Made by a program: the position numbers and the translations under genes. A stretch of DNA of 64,000 bases from the NCBI GenBank assembly GCA_001510135.1, contig LFER01000023.1, positions 1 to 64,000 on the forward strand. Direction: 5' to 3'. This DNA is from Alphaproteobacteria bacterium casp-alpha6. Its GTDB lineage: Bacteria > Pseudomonadota > Alphaproteobacteria > Rhodobacterales > Rhodobacteraceae. This document shows positions 44,869 to 54,604 of the stretch, piece after piece. How positions within the stretch are numbered: the stretch's first letter is position 1; every line of letters starts with the position of its first letter. The notes beneath the pieces are model-generated. The model made no database searches. It was not told where the DNA came from and saw only the letters and a program-made list of their open reading frames with translations.

Positions 44869-46035
44869 TTATTTTCTCTGGAAAATAAAATTTAAAACGG
44901 ATTCTGCCGCACGTTCACCTGGTGCCGTGTCTCCTTTACCAAGACGCTGCATCGTATTGCGCATGGCGCTCAGTTGCCTCTCGGGAGACTCCAGAACTTC
45001 CAAAACGGCTTTGGCCAAATTTGATGGCGTACACGATGGCCCTATAAATTCGGGAACATCGCGCGTTTCTGACACGAGGTTGACCAAGGTTACGGTATCC
45101 GTTCTCACCAGACGTCCTATGATCTGACGTGAAATCCAACTCATATCGTATCCGATCACCATTGGAGTTTCACTTGCAGCAAGTTCCAGCGATACTGTCC
45201 CTGATGCCGCAAGCGCGCCGTCAGCAGCGCGAAAGGCCGCCCGTTTATGCGCCAGACCCTGCTCAGGGCTTTGATCTCTTGGATCGAGAAAGATAATATC
45301 TTCTTGCCAGTCTGACATAATTGCGCGCAATTCTGAAACAACCTCGCTCGCCGCTGGAAGCACAAAGCGCACCTCCGGTCTTTGCTCTTTTATTTTCGAC
45401 AGGGTTTGCATGAAGACTGGCGCCAATCTTGTGACCTCAGAAATACGCGAACCAGGCAAACACAAAACCACAGGGTTATCGCCCAGTTCATACCGTTCCC
45501 GAAATGCGGATGCGGCGTTCTCAGAGGCGACCGGCTCTTCCACAACAGGATGGCCAACAAAATCACAGCTCATCCCCGCCGCAGTCATATAGGGCGGCTC
45601 AAACGGCAAGAGCGCCAGCACATGATCGATAAAGTTGGCCATTTTCACAGCACGATTGGGCCGCCAAGCCCAAACTGTTGGCGCGACATAGTGAATTATG
45701 GGAATGTCGCTATGTTTGCGAACAATGTCTGCGACGCGCAGATTGAATTCGGGCAGATCAATCGTAATAAGGGCGTCAGGTTTTGCATCAAGCACCGACT
45801 GCGCCGTCTGTGCGATACGTTTTTTCAAGAAAAAGTATCGCGATAGAATTTCGCCTACTCCCATTATTGATATTTCTTCCATAGGAAACAGGCTATCAAA
45901 TCCCATTCCGATCATTTTTGTGCCACCCACTCCGATGAAATCCGCGGGATAGGATAAGCGTTTATCAAAACCTTGGATCAAAGCAGCGCCCAGTCGATCG
46001 CCAGACGGTTCACCTGCGATCAAAAAAAAATTCAT
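44869..46035 (-). CDS. lpxB: lipid-A-disaccharide synthase
   Basis: 388-residue glycosyltransferase (GT-B fold) joining UDP-diacylglucosamine and lipid X. The N-terminal A-G-E-P-S-G-D motif, I-D-L-P-E-F-N, H-Y-V-A-P-T-V-W-A-W-R and L-P-F-E-P, and the C-terminal S-G-T-V-S-L-E-L-A acceptor loop are present. Its ATG overlaps the lpxI stop by four bases; lpxI makes its lipid X substrate. It is the last gene of the envelope block. Confidence 0.95.
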   Translation of the reverse strand: MNFFLIAGEPSGDRLGAALIQGFDKRLSYPADFIGVGGTKMIGMGFDSLFPMEEISIMGVGEILSRYFFLKKRIAQTAQSVLDAKPDALITIDLPEFNLRVADIVRKHSDIPIIHYVAPTVWAWRPNRAVKMANFIDHVLALLPFEPPYMTAAGMSCDFVGHPVVEEPVASENAASAFRERYELGDNPVVLCLPGSRISEVTRLAPVFMQTLSKIKEQRPEVRFVLPAASEVVSELRAIMSDWQEDIIFLDPRDQSPEQGLAHKRAAFRAADGALAASGTVSLELAASETPMVIGYDMSWISRQIIGRLVRTDTVTLVNLVSETRDVPEFIGPSCTPSNLAKAVLEVLESPERQLSAMRNTMQRLGKGDTAPGERAAESVLNFIFQRK

Positions 46036-46847
46036 TCATCATGCTCCAAAGCATGAATGAAAACGCCCAGCCTTTGAGCCAGTTCGATCAACCTGTCCCT
46101 TTCAATAAGCAATACAGCCTTTGGAGAAATAATAATTCCCGCCAAGCCCGCTTTGGCAACCTGTTCTATGGTCTTTGGGCCAATTGAGGGAATATCGACA
46201 CGCAAATCTTGTCCCAATTTCGGACGTTTAACCAAGATACCCTTTAGATCGCTTTTTCTAAGTTTACGATCCGTTTTTTGGACAAAGTCCAGCAGCGCAT
46301 CAGTCCCCTGAAGTGTTTCGATGCCAAGCACCATGCCCCCCTCAACCACAACGGCCTGAGCGACGTCCGCCTCGGCTAAAGCGGACAAAATTTTATCTGC
46401 TTTGCGAAGGTCATTGAGATACCGGTCAGTCCAACCGGTAACAATTGCCCCCGGTTGAGCAACGAGCTCTGGAAGAACATCGATTGCGCCTACGATTTGG
46501 AACCCCTGCGCATGAAACAGGCCAATGACAAAACGCAGCAGATGATCGTCGCCTTCAGACATCATACCAGAGAGGGTCGGTCCAATAGATTTCATGAAAG
46601 GGTCGAATTCTACAATGTTCAAACTGGGCCGCGGCATCGAACCGACCATCAAGATGCGGACAATTCCTTTGTCTTTAAGCACATTAAACAAACCGCCCAG
46701 TTTTTCAAATTTTGCCTTGGTAAAAGACCCCTCTGCCAATTGATGGGGCATTCCTTCAAATACAACAAACAGCGCCTCGGGCAATTCATTTTGCAACAAA
46801 AGCGGCAGCTGTCCATCGCCACACAATATTGCCAGATCACGGCTCAT
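46032..46847 (-). CDS. lpxI: UDP-2,3-diacylglucosamine pyrophosphatase LpxI
   Basis: 271 residues of the LpxI (formerly DUF1009) family, which hydrolyses UDP-diacylglucosamine to lipid X in bacteria lacking LpxH. Typical segments are I-L-C-G-D-G-Q-L-P near the start, E-G-D-D-H-L-L-R near residue 100, and the C-terminal P-S-I-G-P-K-T-I-E-Q-V-A-K-A-G-L-A-G. It sits between lpxA (one-base gap) and lpxB (overlap), so lipid A steps are in biosynthetic order. Confidence 0.95.
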   Translation of the reverse strand: MSRDLAILCGDGQLPLLLQNELPEALFVVFEGMPHQLAEGSFTKAKFEKLGGLFNVLKDKGIVRILMVGSMPRPSLNIVEFDPFMKSIGPTLSGMMSEGDDHLLRFVIGLFHAQGFQIVGAIDVLPELVAQPGAIVTGWTDRYLNDLRKADKILSALAEADVAQAVVVEGGMVLGIETLQGTDALLDFVQKTDRKLRKSDLKGILVKRPKLGQDLRVDIPSIGPKTIEQVAKAGLAGIIISPKAVLLIERDRLIELAQRLGVFIHALEHDE

Positions 46848-46848
46848 T

Positions 46849-47640
46849 TTATGGCCCTGGTGTCATAAAAGACCTATCAGATTGGCCGGTCACAAATTCA
46901 ACAATGCGCTGTACATATTCACTGTCGCTTTCTTCACCAAGACGGCGGGCACGTTCCTGAAACGTCCCCTCTCCTTGAGCCAGCATTTGAAAGGCAGCCC
47001 TTAGGGCCATAATATCACTTTTTGCCACTCCGCGCCGCTTCAGCCCCACCAAGTTCAAACCGTCCAATTCCCCGCGCGGTGCCTGTACAAGACCGTAGGG
47101 AATAACGTCATTGGCGACCATTGTAACGGCACCGATAATTGCTCCGCGACCGATACGCACAAATTGATGGACGCCAGAAAGGCCTCCAACAATCACGTCG
47201 TCTTCAAGAATGCAGTGCCCCCCTAAGGCAACATTATTCACAAGAATGACTCTGTTTGCGATATGAACATCATGCGCAACGTGACAGCCAGCCATGAAAA
47301 GACAATCATCGCCAACCGAGGTCAGGCCGCCACCACCTTCCGTCCCCGTATTCATCGTAACATGTTCGCGGATACGATTACGCGCCCCGATTTTAAGGCT
47401 TGTCGCTTCTCCTTTGAACTTCAAATCTTGCGGAATTTCACCGAGTACAGAAAAAGGGAACACAACCGTATCCGCACCGATTTCTGTGATGCCACTTATC
47501 ACAACGTGGCTCTTTAGCATCACGCGCGGCCCCAAGGTCACAGAGGGACCAACATGACAAAATGGACCGATAACACAGCCTTCTGATATTATAGCGCCTT
47601 CTTCGATAATGGCGCTTGGATGGATCACAGCCGCGCTCAC
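46849..47640 (-). CDS. lpxA: UDP-N-acetylglucosamine acyltransferase
   Basis: 263-residue trimeric left-handed beta-helix enzyme starting lipid A synthesis by O-acylation of UDP-GlcNAc. Hexapeptide repeats fill the N-terminal two thirds; the catalytic histidine lies in A-G-C-H-V-A-H-D, with N-N-V-A-L-G-G-H following. The helical C terminus is of normal length. Its start overlaps fabZ by four bases; fabZ feeds the hydroxyacyl-ACP branch point. Confidence 0.96.
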   Translation of the reverse strand: MSAAVIHPSAIIEEGAIISEGCVIGPFCHVGPSVTLGPRVMLKSHVVISGITEIGADTVVFPFSVLGEIPQDLKFKGEATSLKIGARNRIREHVTMNTGTEGGGGLTSVGDDCLFMAGCHVAHDVHIANRVILVNNVALGGHCILEDDVIVGGLSGVHQFVRIGRGAIIGAVTMVANDVIPYGLVQAPRGELDGLNLVGLKRRGVAKSDIMALRAAFQMLAQGEGTFQERARRLGEESDSEYVQRIVEFVTGQSDRSFMTPGP

Positions 47641-48110
47641 GCCTCAGGCTCCTTAGGCATATCCATCATCGCGGTAAATTCAGCCTCTGCCGCCATTTCA
47701 CCCTCAACGCTTCCAACACCAGAGAAGCGCCATACTTTACCACCGAGTTTTCCGCGAAGCGTTTTGACCGATAATTTAAGAACGTCTCCGGGCACAACTT
47801 TGCGACGGAATTTGCATTTATCAATCGCCATGAAGTACACCAGAAGGTTTTTGTCCGCCAAGCCAAGGCTTGTTCCCAACATTACGGCCGCTGTTTGGGC
47901 CATAGCCTCAACAATCGTTACACCCGGCATTATTGGCGCCCCGGGGAAATGTCCTTGAAAATGAGGCTCGTTAAAGGTGACATTCTTAATGCCGGTGGCA
48001 GTCTCTGTTCCATCTATATCGATCACTTTGTCGACCAGAAGAAATGGATAACGATGCGGGATGATCCGTTGAATAAGGTCTATATCCGCGGTGGCAAGCT
48101 GCTCTGACAT
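47637..48110 (-). CDS. fabZ: 3-hydroxyacyl-ACP dehydratase FabZ
   Basis: 157-residue hot-dog-fold dehydratase of fatty-acid elongation. The N-terminal [13 protein letters not shown] and the active-site stretch [12 protein letters not shown], with catalytic His and the following E-A-M-A-Q, are conserved. It competes with LpxA for hydroxyacyl-ACP, which explains the conserved linkage. A 101-base gap separates it from the Skp gene and includes a small AGGCA/TGCCT hairpin. Confidence 0.96.
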   Translation of the reverse strand: MSEQLATADIDLIQRIIPHRYPFLLVDKVIDIDGTETATGIKNVTFNEPHFQGHFPGAPIMPGVTIVEAMAQTAAVMLGTSLGLADKNLLVYFMAIDKCKFRRKVVPGDVLKLSVKTLRGKLGGKVWRFSGVGSVEGEMAAEAEFTAMMDMPKEPEA

Positions 48111-48211
48111 TTGGTGTCCTCTTGAAATCTTAAGTCGTCCCTAGCAAGTCATATACGCACAGGCAAGCCCTGCCTCATGTGAAAATACGCCAGATGCGGG
48201 ACGCACAACGG

Positions 48212-48793
48212 TTACTCTTTTATGAGGAAGGTATCAGTGTTTATCAACTGGTTTGCTCGCTCCATCACACCAGAAGTTATGTCGATCGCATTGGAAGACA
48301 CTATAACCTGATTTTTCATTAATACCACGGCTGCCCCCTTTTCCTCCATCACTTCGCCTGCATATTGAGACAAGATGCGCGCCAAGCGGTCCGTATTTTC
48401 GTTCAACTCGTCGTCAATAGCCTGTTTGCGTAGTCTGTATTCTTCGCGTGCCTGCGTTGATTTTTGATCAAAAGCTTCTGCGAGTTTCACAAATTCACTC
48501 ACTTCCATACTGGAACGAAGATCGCGCAACTCTTGTTCTTCGGCAATGAGTTGGGTTTGAAGGATATTGAATTCATTGTTCAGCGCGATGATGGCTGCCT
48601 TATATTTTTCCAGAATAAGTTGGCCAGCATTGCTTTCGTTTAGTGCCCTGCGAATATCCAACACGAGAACCTGAGACTCCCCTGCAACCGAGTAACTCAG
48701 GCCCTGTGCTTGGACAGCAGGGGCCACCATCCCTGCAATCACAGAAATCCAGACCCATGCCCATTTACGTGAAAGGCGAAGAAAACCCGCCAT
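48212..48793 (-). CDS. skp: OmpH/Skp-family periplasmic chaperone
   Basis: 193 residues: signal peptide (about 1-29, ending A-V-Q-A-Q), a beta strand V-L-V-L-D-I, then a long charged alpha-helical hairpin with coiled-coil character (about 55-150) and a short C-terminal beta part. This is the jellyfish-shaped trimer that carries unfolded outer-membrane proteins. It lies two bases downstream of bamA, the membrane insertase it serves. Confidence 0.92.
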   Translation of the reverse strand: MAGFLRLSRKWAWVWISVIAGMVAPAVQAQGLSYSVAGESQVLVLDIRRALNESNAGQLILEKYKAAIIALNNEFNILQTQLIAEEQELRDLRSSMEVSEFVKLAEAFDQKSTQAREEYRLRKQAIDDELNENTDRLARILSQYAGEVMEEKGAAVVLMKNQVIVSSNAIDITSGVMERANQLINTDTFLIKE

Positions 48794-48795
48794 TC

Positions 48796-51147
48796 TCAGA
48801 ACCGACGTGTTGCGAGTGTCAGCTCAAAATCATTCGCTGTGTCCAAAAGTTCTTTTGCGATGGCTCTCGAAAAGTTGAAACGGAACGGCCCAACTGGTGT
48901 TATCCAAATGATCGATACGCCCGCTGCTTGCCGCCAAGCGCCTTTTTCATATTGAATATCAGCTGAGTTATACTCCAGTCCCCAGAGATTTCCAACATCA
49001 TAGAACACGCCCCCCGTGATGCCGTATTCCTCAGGTAGACCAATCGGGAACAGCGCCTCAAGCCGCACTGCCGCAAATTTATCGCCGCCAAGCGCGTCAT
49101 TCACACCATTCACGCTGTCATATTCTCTGGGACCAATACCACCGGGTTCAAATCCCCGCATTATCCCACTGCCAAGCTGGAAGCGATCCACGACCCGGCT
49201 TTGCCCCTTTGAATAACTGAGCATGCCGCCTTCAATCGTGCCAATGAGCGTTACTTCTTCACCAAGGACCTTCATTTCCCCGGATATCAAACCTGTCGTT
49301 TTCAAACTGGTGGTGTCTCCTCCGAGACCAGAAAAGTCTTGCTCTATCCGCGCTAAAACTCCCGCGTCAGGATCGAGCCCCGTACGACGGCTGTCAAAAC
49401 TCAATGTATAGCCCAAGCCGGATTCCGATATATTTCCAAGCGCCAGTTCTTCCCCGATCACTGCGCCAGTGGATAAAGAGGCATTAGACAATTTGGACTC
49501 TGCGTATTGATAGCGCACGCCCAGCCGAGTTTGCTCGCTCAATGGAAATGACAGCTGTGGCCTGATTTTAAGGGCGGATGTGTTATATTGACTGAATTGA
49601 CGTTGGGTTTCGGCGTAGGACGTAAGAATAGACAGGCTCAGACCATTATAAAGGAACGCAGGTTCCGTAAAATCAAACGAATAAGTCTGGTTTCCCGTTC
49701 CCGCCGTCAATTTCAACGAAAGCGCCTGTCCACGTCCCAAGAAGTTTCTTTCGCTGTATTCAACCAGCCCACCGGCACCGGCCGCAGTAGAATAGCTAGC
49801 CCCGAAACTCAGGCTGCCTGTCGGAGCCTCTTCCACCTTGACATCCACGACAACCTGTTCGGGGTTACTGCCCTCTCGGGAAGTGACGTCCGCATTCGAA
49901 AAGAAACCAAGTGCACGGATACGGCGAGCACTTGAGCGAATTTCACTTGGATTAAACGGATCGCCTTCGACAATTCTAAACTGCCTGCGAATTACGCGGT
50001 CCAGTGTCGCCGTGTTTCCCTCAATATCAATCCTTTCCACGAATATCCGTGGTCCCCGTTCTATGACATAGTTTACGTCCAAACTGAGGCTTGCATCATT
50101 TCTGGAAATTCTTGGAGTAATGCGTAGAAATTCCAAACCCTCTTGGTTTGCAAAGCGTTCCATCCTTGTGATGTCATTCTCAATTGCGAGGGGTGAATAG
50201 GTTTGTCCAGTTCTCACTTTTCCGGCGCGCGCAAACGCCTTGCTATCGATCCCGCTCAAATCTGTTGTTACATCTATTTGTCCAACGGTGAATTTCTGGC
50301 CTTCTCGAATGTTAAATGTGATGAAATACGCGTCTCTTTCCTGCGAAATTTCTGCGTTTACGCTGTTTATGCGAAAATCGGCATAGCCACGCGATTTATA
50401 AAAATCGGAAAGCACCTGTTTATCAAATTCAACGCGGTCTTCAACAAAGGTGTCTCGCTGAATGAATGTCCGCAGCAAGCCGGCTTGCTTGGTTTCCAAG
50501 ACGCTCCGCAATTTCCTATCAGAATAGGCACGGTTTCCTACGAAGCTGATCCGCTCTATTTCAACCAGACCACCTTCGAAAATTTCAAATACCAAATCAA
50601 CCCTGTTATCTGAAAGACGAATGAATTTCGGATTTACCTTCGCCGCGAGCCGCCCTGAATTTGCATAGGCTTCGGCAATGACCGCCCTGTCCTTCTCAAC
50701 TTCGGTCGGATTAAAAACCCTGCGCGTTTGGCTTTTGACCAATCCGGCAAGGACCTCGTCTTTTATACGCGAGTTGCCCTCAAAAGCGACGCGATTGATG
50801 GTCGGAAATTCTTTGACTTTAATAACCAAACGCGCCCCATTGGGAACAATTTCAACCTCTTCAAAAAGACCGCTGGATGCGATCGATTGATAGGCTGCAT
50901 TTAAATCCGCAGCGCTCAGAGACTTGGCCGTGGAAATCCCCGCGTAACTACGAATTGTTGAGCTTTCAATCCTTAGATTTCCCACAACATCAATCGAAGA
51001 AAATCGATATTGCTGCGCCTTCGCAGCGCCAGCGTTGAACCAAGTGACAGCGCCAAACAACATCACCGCGATTAAAACCTGCGGTATCAGGCGCCCCACT
51101 GTTTTTTGCAAACGGACCAACCCGAACTGCCCCCTATATGCCATCAT
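48796..51147 (-). CDS. bamA: outer membrane protein assembly factor BamA
   Basis: 783 residues: signal peptide (about 1-43, ending A-A-K-A-Q), five POTRA domains (about 45-420; the first opens Y-R-F-S-S-I-D-V-V-G-N), and a 16-strand barrel with F-T-E-P-A-F-L-Y near strand 5 and a final aromatic residue (R-R-F) that marks the beta-signal. It is the central insertase for outer-membrane proteins. skp follows after two bases and rseP precedes it across a 139-base gap rich in inverted repeats. Tandem ATG codons open the frame. Confidence 0.96.
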   Translation of the reverse strand: MMAYRGQFGLVRLQKTVGRLIPQVLIAVMLFGAVTWFNAGAAKAQQYRFSSIDVVGNLRIESSTIRSYAGISTAKSLSAADLNAAYQSIASSGLFEEVEIVPNGARLVIKVKEFPTINRVAFEGNSRIKDEVLAGLVKSQTRRVFNPTEVEKDRAVIAEAYANSGRLAAKVNPKFIRLSDNRVDLVFEIFEGGLVEIERISFVGNRAYSDRKLRSVLETKQAGLLRTFIQRDTFVEDRVEFDKQVLSDFYKSRGYADFRINSVNAEISQERDAYFITFNIREGQKFTVGQIDVTTDLSGIDSKAFARAGKVRTGQTYSPLAIENDITRMERFANQEGLEFLRITPRISRNDASLSLDVNYVIERGPRIFVERIDIEGNTATLDRVIRRQFRIVEGDPFNPSEIRSSARRIRALGFFSNADVTSREGSNPEQVVVDVKVEEAPTGSLSFGASYSTAAGAGGLVEYSERNFLGRGQALSLKLTAGTGNQTYSFDFTEPAFLYNGLSLSILTSYAETQRQFSQYNTSALKIRPQLSFPLSEQTRLGVRYQYAESKLSNASLSTGAVIGEELALGNISESGLGYTLSFDSRRTGLDPDAGVLARIEQDFSGLGGDTTSLKTTGLISGEMKVLGEEVTLIGTIEGGMLSYSKGQSRVVDRFQLGSGIMRGFEPGGIGPREYDSVNGVNDALGGDKFAAVRLEALFPIGLPEEYGITGGVFYDVGNLWGLEYNSADIQYEKGAWRQAAGVSIIWITPVGPFRFNFSRAIAKELLDTANDFELTLATRRF

Positions 51148-51158
51148 GCATTCCTATG

Positions 51159-51235
51159 CTTTGTAGTTTTATTTTTCACTAACCTATTAAGCGACAATTT
51201 GTCAAAACTACAAAGGCTTAATTATCAGCTGATAA
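51159..51235 (-). promoter_or_regulatory. bamA upstream region with long inverted repeat and palindrome
   Basis: CTTTGTAGTTTT (51159-51170) and AAAACTACAAAG (51204-51215) form a perfect 12-base inverted repeat with a 33-base spacer. On the minus strand the consensus -35 TTGACA (51205-51200) touches the upstream arm; a convincing -10 was not found. TTATCAGCTGATAA (51222-51235) is a separate 14-base perfect palindrome. The downstream arm ends just before the bamA ribosome site AGGA. Confidence 0.5.
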
Positions 51236-51286
51236 GCGCCTGTGTCTTTGAAAACACTCCTCATAAAAAAGAGAAACAGCTTTGGA

Positions 51287-52630
51287 TCAGCAAAGATAGT
51301 CGTTTATGATTGCAAAGGCCATAAATGAGAGCACAATTGTCAAACCAGCCATCATCAATATATTCAAAAACTCGGCTGCGGGGGGACGACCTACCACAGC
51401 CTCATAGGCGTAAAAAACCAAATGACCCCCGTCCAAAATCGGGATCGGGAATAGATTGACCATACCGATTGCGGCGGACATCAGAGCAATAAACCAAATA
51501 AAGCTCTGCCCTCCTTGTCGCGCCATATCACCTGACGTTTCGGCAATTCCAATCGGACCTGATAAATTGCAGGTGCTTATGGAACCCACAATAACATGAT
51601 ACAATCCTTCGACAGAGCCACGCATAATTTGCCAGGTTTGCATTACCCCAAATCGAAGCGCCGGAAAAAGGTCTATGGTTGTCAGCTGTGGTTCAAAGAA
51701 GAATTCCCCGCCCACCAGACCAATGCGCCAGACTGTGCGAAATCCCCCTTCTTTCATCGGCTCGTCAACACGTTTCGGTGTGAGAGGAATAGATATGATC
51801 TCACCGCTTCTCCAGACACTTAAATCAAGCGTAGCACCGTTGGAGCCCTCCACGGCCGTTTTCAAGTCTGAAAAACGGATCACCGGCGTTTCGTTGACCG
51901 CTACTATCACATCCCCTTCACTTAGACGGGCCTGTGCAGAGGCAGATCGGGGCACCACTTGCGACACGCGCGCTAGGCTCAGGTTCGGTCCGACGGTTTC
52001 TATGATACGATCCCCTCGTTTCACTGTGTAAGAATAGGTATCGCCATTCCCAAGACCCTGCCAAAATGTGGAAAAAGCACTGCCGTCATCGATAGAAGGA
52101 ACGGCAATATCATTGATTTCCAACAAGATATCGCCGTTTTCAAGTCCGTGTTCAAAAGGTAAGGGATAGAGTTCTCCTATGGTCAGCGGGTCACGTGCCT
52201 GCCCTTGCCATAAAGCGATCAGCGCAAATATTACAGCCGCCAGAATAAAATTAAAAACGGGACCTGCAGCAACCGTAGCAGCGCGTGCCCAAAGTGGCGC
52301 TCCGTGCATTGTTCTGCGCAGATCATCAGACCGCATTGTCCCAAGCGCAGATACGTCCGCAGAACTCGCCGCATCTTTGTCGCCCAAAAACTTGACGTAG
52401 CCCCCAAAGGGGATGAGCGCGAGTTGCCAACGCGTACCGCGCCGGTCCGTTAAAGATACCAAAACCGGCCCCAATCCAACCGAAAATACCTCTGCGTGGA
52501 TTCCGGACCAACGTCCCACAATGTAATGTCCAAATTCATGAACAAAAACGATAATGGACAAGCTCACAACAAAAGCCAGAACTGTAAAGCTGACCCCGCC
52601 AAAGGCAGGTATGAAAGATGTAAAATCCAA
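51287..52630 (-). CDS. rseP: site-2 zinc metalloprotease RseP
   Basis: 447-residue intramembrane protease. The zinc motif H-E-F-G-H is at 31-35 in helix 1; the second active-site motif N-L-F-P-I-P-I-L-D-G-G-H lies near the C terminus. One or two PDZ-like domains occupy the periplasmic middle (S-E-G-D-V-I-V-A-V-N). It cleaves anti-sigma factors and leftover signal peptides. It is placed between dxr (19-base gap) and bamA, the standard proteobacterial order. Confidence 0.95.
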   Translation of the reverse strand: MDFTSFIPAFGGVSFTVLAFVVSLSIIVFVHEFGHYIVGRWSGIHAEVFSVGLGPVLVSLTDRRGTRWQLALIPFGGYVKFLGDKDAASSADVSALGTMRSDDLRRTMHGAPLWARAATVAAGPVFNFILAAVIFALIALWQGQARDPLTIGELYPLPFEHGLENGDILLEINDIAVPSIDDGSAFSTFWQGLGNGDTYSYTVKRGDRIIETVGPNLSLARVSQVVPRSASAQARLSEGDVIVAVNETPVIRFSDLKTAVEGSNGATLDLSVWRSGEIISIPLTPKRVDEPMKEGGFRTVWRIGLVGGEFFFEPQLTTIDLFPALRFGVMQTWQIMRGSVEGLYHVIVGSISTCNLSGPIGIAETSGDMARQGGQSFIWFIALMSAAIGMVNLFPIPILDGGHLVFYAYEAVVGRPPAAEFLNILMMAGLTIVLSFMAFAIINDYLC

Positions 52631-52649
52631 ATCTTTTCCTATTTTGGGC

Positions 52650-53816
52650 TTATAATTTTGTTATCGCTTCCTTTGCATGTGCCCGACCCATTTGGTCCAT
52701 CATAAGCACATTTTCAAGGCTATGCTGGTCGATATGTGCAACAGATGACGCAAAATTTCGCTCAAGCACAGCCTCAACAACCCGCGCCATGTCAAGAAAC
52801 CCAATTTTGCGATCAATAAATGCATCCAAAGCGATTTCTTTGGCTGCATTATACACTGCACCTGAAAGATGCCCTATTTCAAGAACCCTAAAAGCGAGGC
52901 GCAAAGCAGGATATTTGTCAAAATCAGGCTTCTGAAAATCAAACTGTCCAATCTGCGTTAAATCCAGACGGTCAACGGGTAAATATTTCCTATTTGGGTA
53001 ATGCAGCGCAAAACCAATCGCGTGGCGCATATCAGCAGGTCCTATATGTGCCATCAGGGCGCCGTCTTGAAACCCGACAAGCGCGTGGATCATTGATTGA
53101 GGATGGATCAAGACCTCTATTTGATCTGGCTTCAAATCAAATAACTCTTTGGCTTCAATAACTTCCAGAGACTTATTAAACAAAGAGGCGCTGTCTATTG
53201 TGATCCTCTGCCCCATGTCCCAGTTGGGATGAGTTGCCGCCTGTTCGGGGGTCGCTTTCGCAATATCTTCAAGGCTCCAATCAAGAAATGCACCGCCTGA
53301 CGCGGTTAAAATCACGCGCTCCACTGCGTCGCGCGCTTCCCCAATAAGCGCTTGAAATACAGCCGAATGTTCACTGTCGACGGGTATCAGGCTAATGCCG
53401 TTGTCTAAAGCAGTTTTTTTGACCAAGGCGCCAGCTGCAACCATACTTTCTTTATTTGCCAGAGCTAGGTCTGCCCCCGCTGCCATGGCGCGCAATCCGG
53501 GTTCAAGACCCGCAGCACCGACAATCGCAGACATGGCTAAATCGACTGGGCGGTCTGCAGCATCAAGCAAACCTGAGGTTCCGCCAAGGACGTCAATTTG
53601 ACACCCGCGAAGGCGATCTTTCAGCGCTAAATACTGACTGTCCTCAGCGACAACAACACAATCAGGACGAAACTCCAAAGCATCGCGAACCAAACAGTCA
53701 AGATTTCGACTGCCTGTCAATGCAACAATATGATAATTTGCACGATCTCGCCGGACCAAATCCAACGTGTTTTGCCCGATCGACCCAGTCGCTCCAAAAA
53801 CGCTAAGGCGTTTCAT
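52650..53816 (-). CDS. dxr: 1-deoxy-D-xylulose 5-phosphate reductoisomerase
   Basis: 388 residues. The NADPH motif G-A-T-G-S-I-G opens the protein; A-N-K-E-S, V-D-S-E-H-S-A and L-T-A-S-G-G-A-F form the metal and substrate site. It makes MEP, the substrate of IspD encoded at 25298. Its ATG overlaps the cdsA stop by four bases. Confidence 0.97.
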   Translation of the reverse strand: MKRLSVFGATGSIGQNTLDLVRRDRANYHIVALTGSRNLDCLVRDALEFRPDCVVVAEDSQYLALKDRLRGCQIDVLGGTSGLLDAADRPVDLAMSAIVGAAGLEPGLRAMAAGADLALANKESMVAAGALVKKTALDNGISLIPVDSEHSAVFQALIGEARDAVERVILTASGGAFLDWSLEDIAKATPEQAATHPNWDMGQRITIDSASLFNKSLEVIEAKELFDLKPDQIEVLIHPQSMIHALVGFQDGALMAHIGPADMRHAIGFALHYPNRKYLPVDRLDLTQIGQFDFQKPDFDKYPALRLAFRVLEIGHLSGAVYNAAKEIALDAFIDRKIGFLDMARVVEAVLERNFASSVAHIDQHSLENVLMMDQMGRAHAKEAITKL

Positions 53817-54604
53817 AAAGCACCCAAAAACGGCGACAAAGCCGCAAAGGCAAGCGTGGCTCCTACCGTCCCGTCAAACCGGTCCATCAAGCCGCCATGC
53901 CCGGGCAGCAGTTGCGAGCTGTCCTTTACACCACAGGCGCGTTTCAGCGCACTTTCACATATGTCACCAACTTGCGATGTCATAGACAATATGATCGTAA
54001 ATACAATTGCAATGGTCAAGGAAACTTCTGGCAGAACCGTTTCGGCAAGATACACTGTCAATAAGACGGAAAAACCCCAGCCTGTCGCGGCACCAGACCA
54101 AGTTTTTTTAGGGCTGAAGCGGGCAATTAACTTCGGACCTCCAATCAAACGCCCACCAAAATAACCACCAATATCGGTCAAAATCACCACCGCCAGAAGC
54201 CAGAGGACACCGGAGAGCCCAAAACTTTCCCGCAAGCTCACAAGGGTAAAGCCGGTCAGAAATATGGCCAAAGAAAACGCAAATCCCGAACGCTTGAGCT
54301 TGTGGAAAAACAAAAGCTGGCAGAAGGCACCAAGGAAAATAAAAATCATCGACCAAATCAATGAGTCTGTCATCATCGCAAAAAGAAAGGTGCCTGCGGC
54401 AAAGGCTGCAGCGAAGCGTCCAGATTGGCGCGACATGGGATTAAGCATTTGCCCCAACTCCCAGTGCATTAACGCAACCGCTATCAAAAGAAAGGCGGCA
54501 AATACCATGCCCCCCGTGATCAGCACTCCTGCTGCGACACATGCAAGAATGATTGCCGTCCCAAGCCGAGGCAAAAGATCGCTCCAAGCCCCACCCGCCA
54601 TCAT
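53813..54604 (-). CDS. cdsA: phosphatidate cytidylyltransferase
   Basis: 263-residue multi-helix membrane enzyme making CDP-diacylglycerol for all phospholipids. The C-terminal family signature (S-A-L-K-R-A-C-G-V-K-D-S, then P-G-H-G-G-L-M-D-R-F-D) carries the metal-binding aspartates. It overlaps uppS and dxr by four bases at each side, so translation is coupled through the three genes. Confidence 0.95.
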   Translation of the reverse strand: MMAGGAWSDLLPRLGTAIILACVAAGVLITGGMVFAAFLLIAVALMHWELGQMLNPMSRQSGRFAAAFAAGTFLFAMMTDSLIWSMIFIFLGAFCQLLFFHKLKRSGFAFSLAIFLTGFTLVSLRESFGLSGVLWLLAVVILTDIGGYFGGRLIGGPKLIARFSPKKTWSGAATGWGFSVLLTVYLAETVLPEVSLTIAIVFTIILSMTSQVGDICESALKRACGVKDSSQLLPGHGGLMDRFDGTVGATLAFAALSPFLGAL

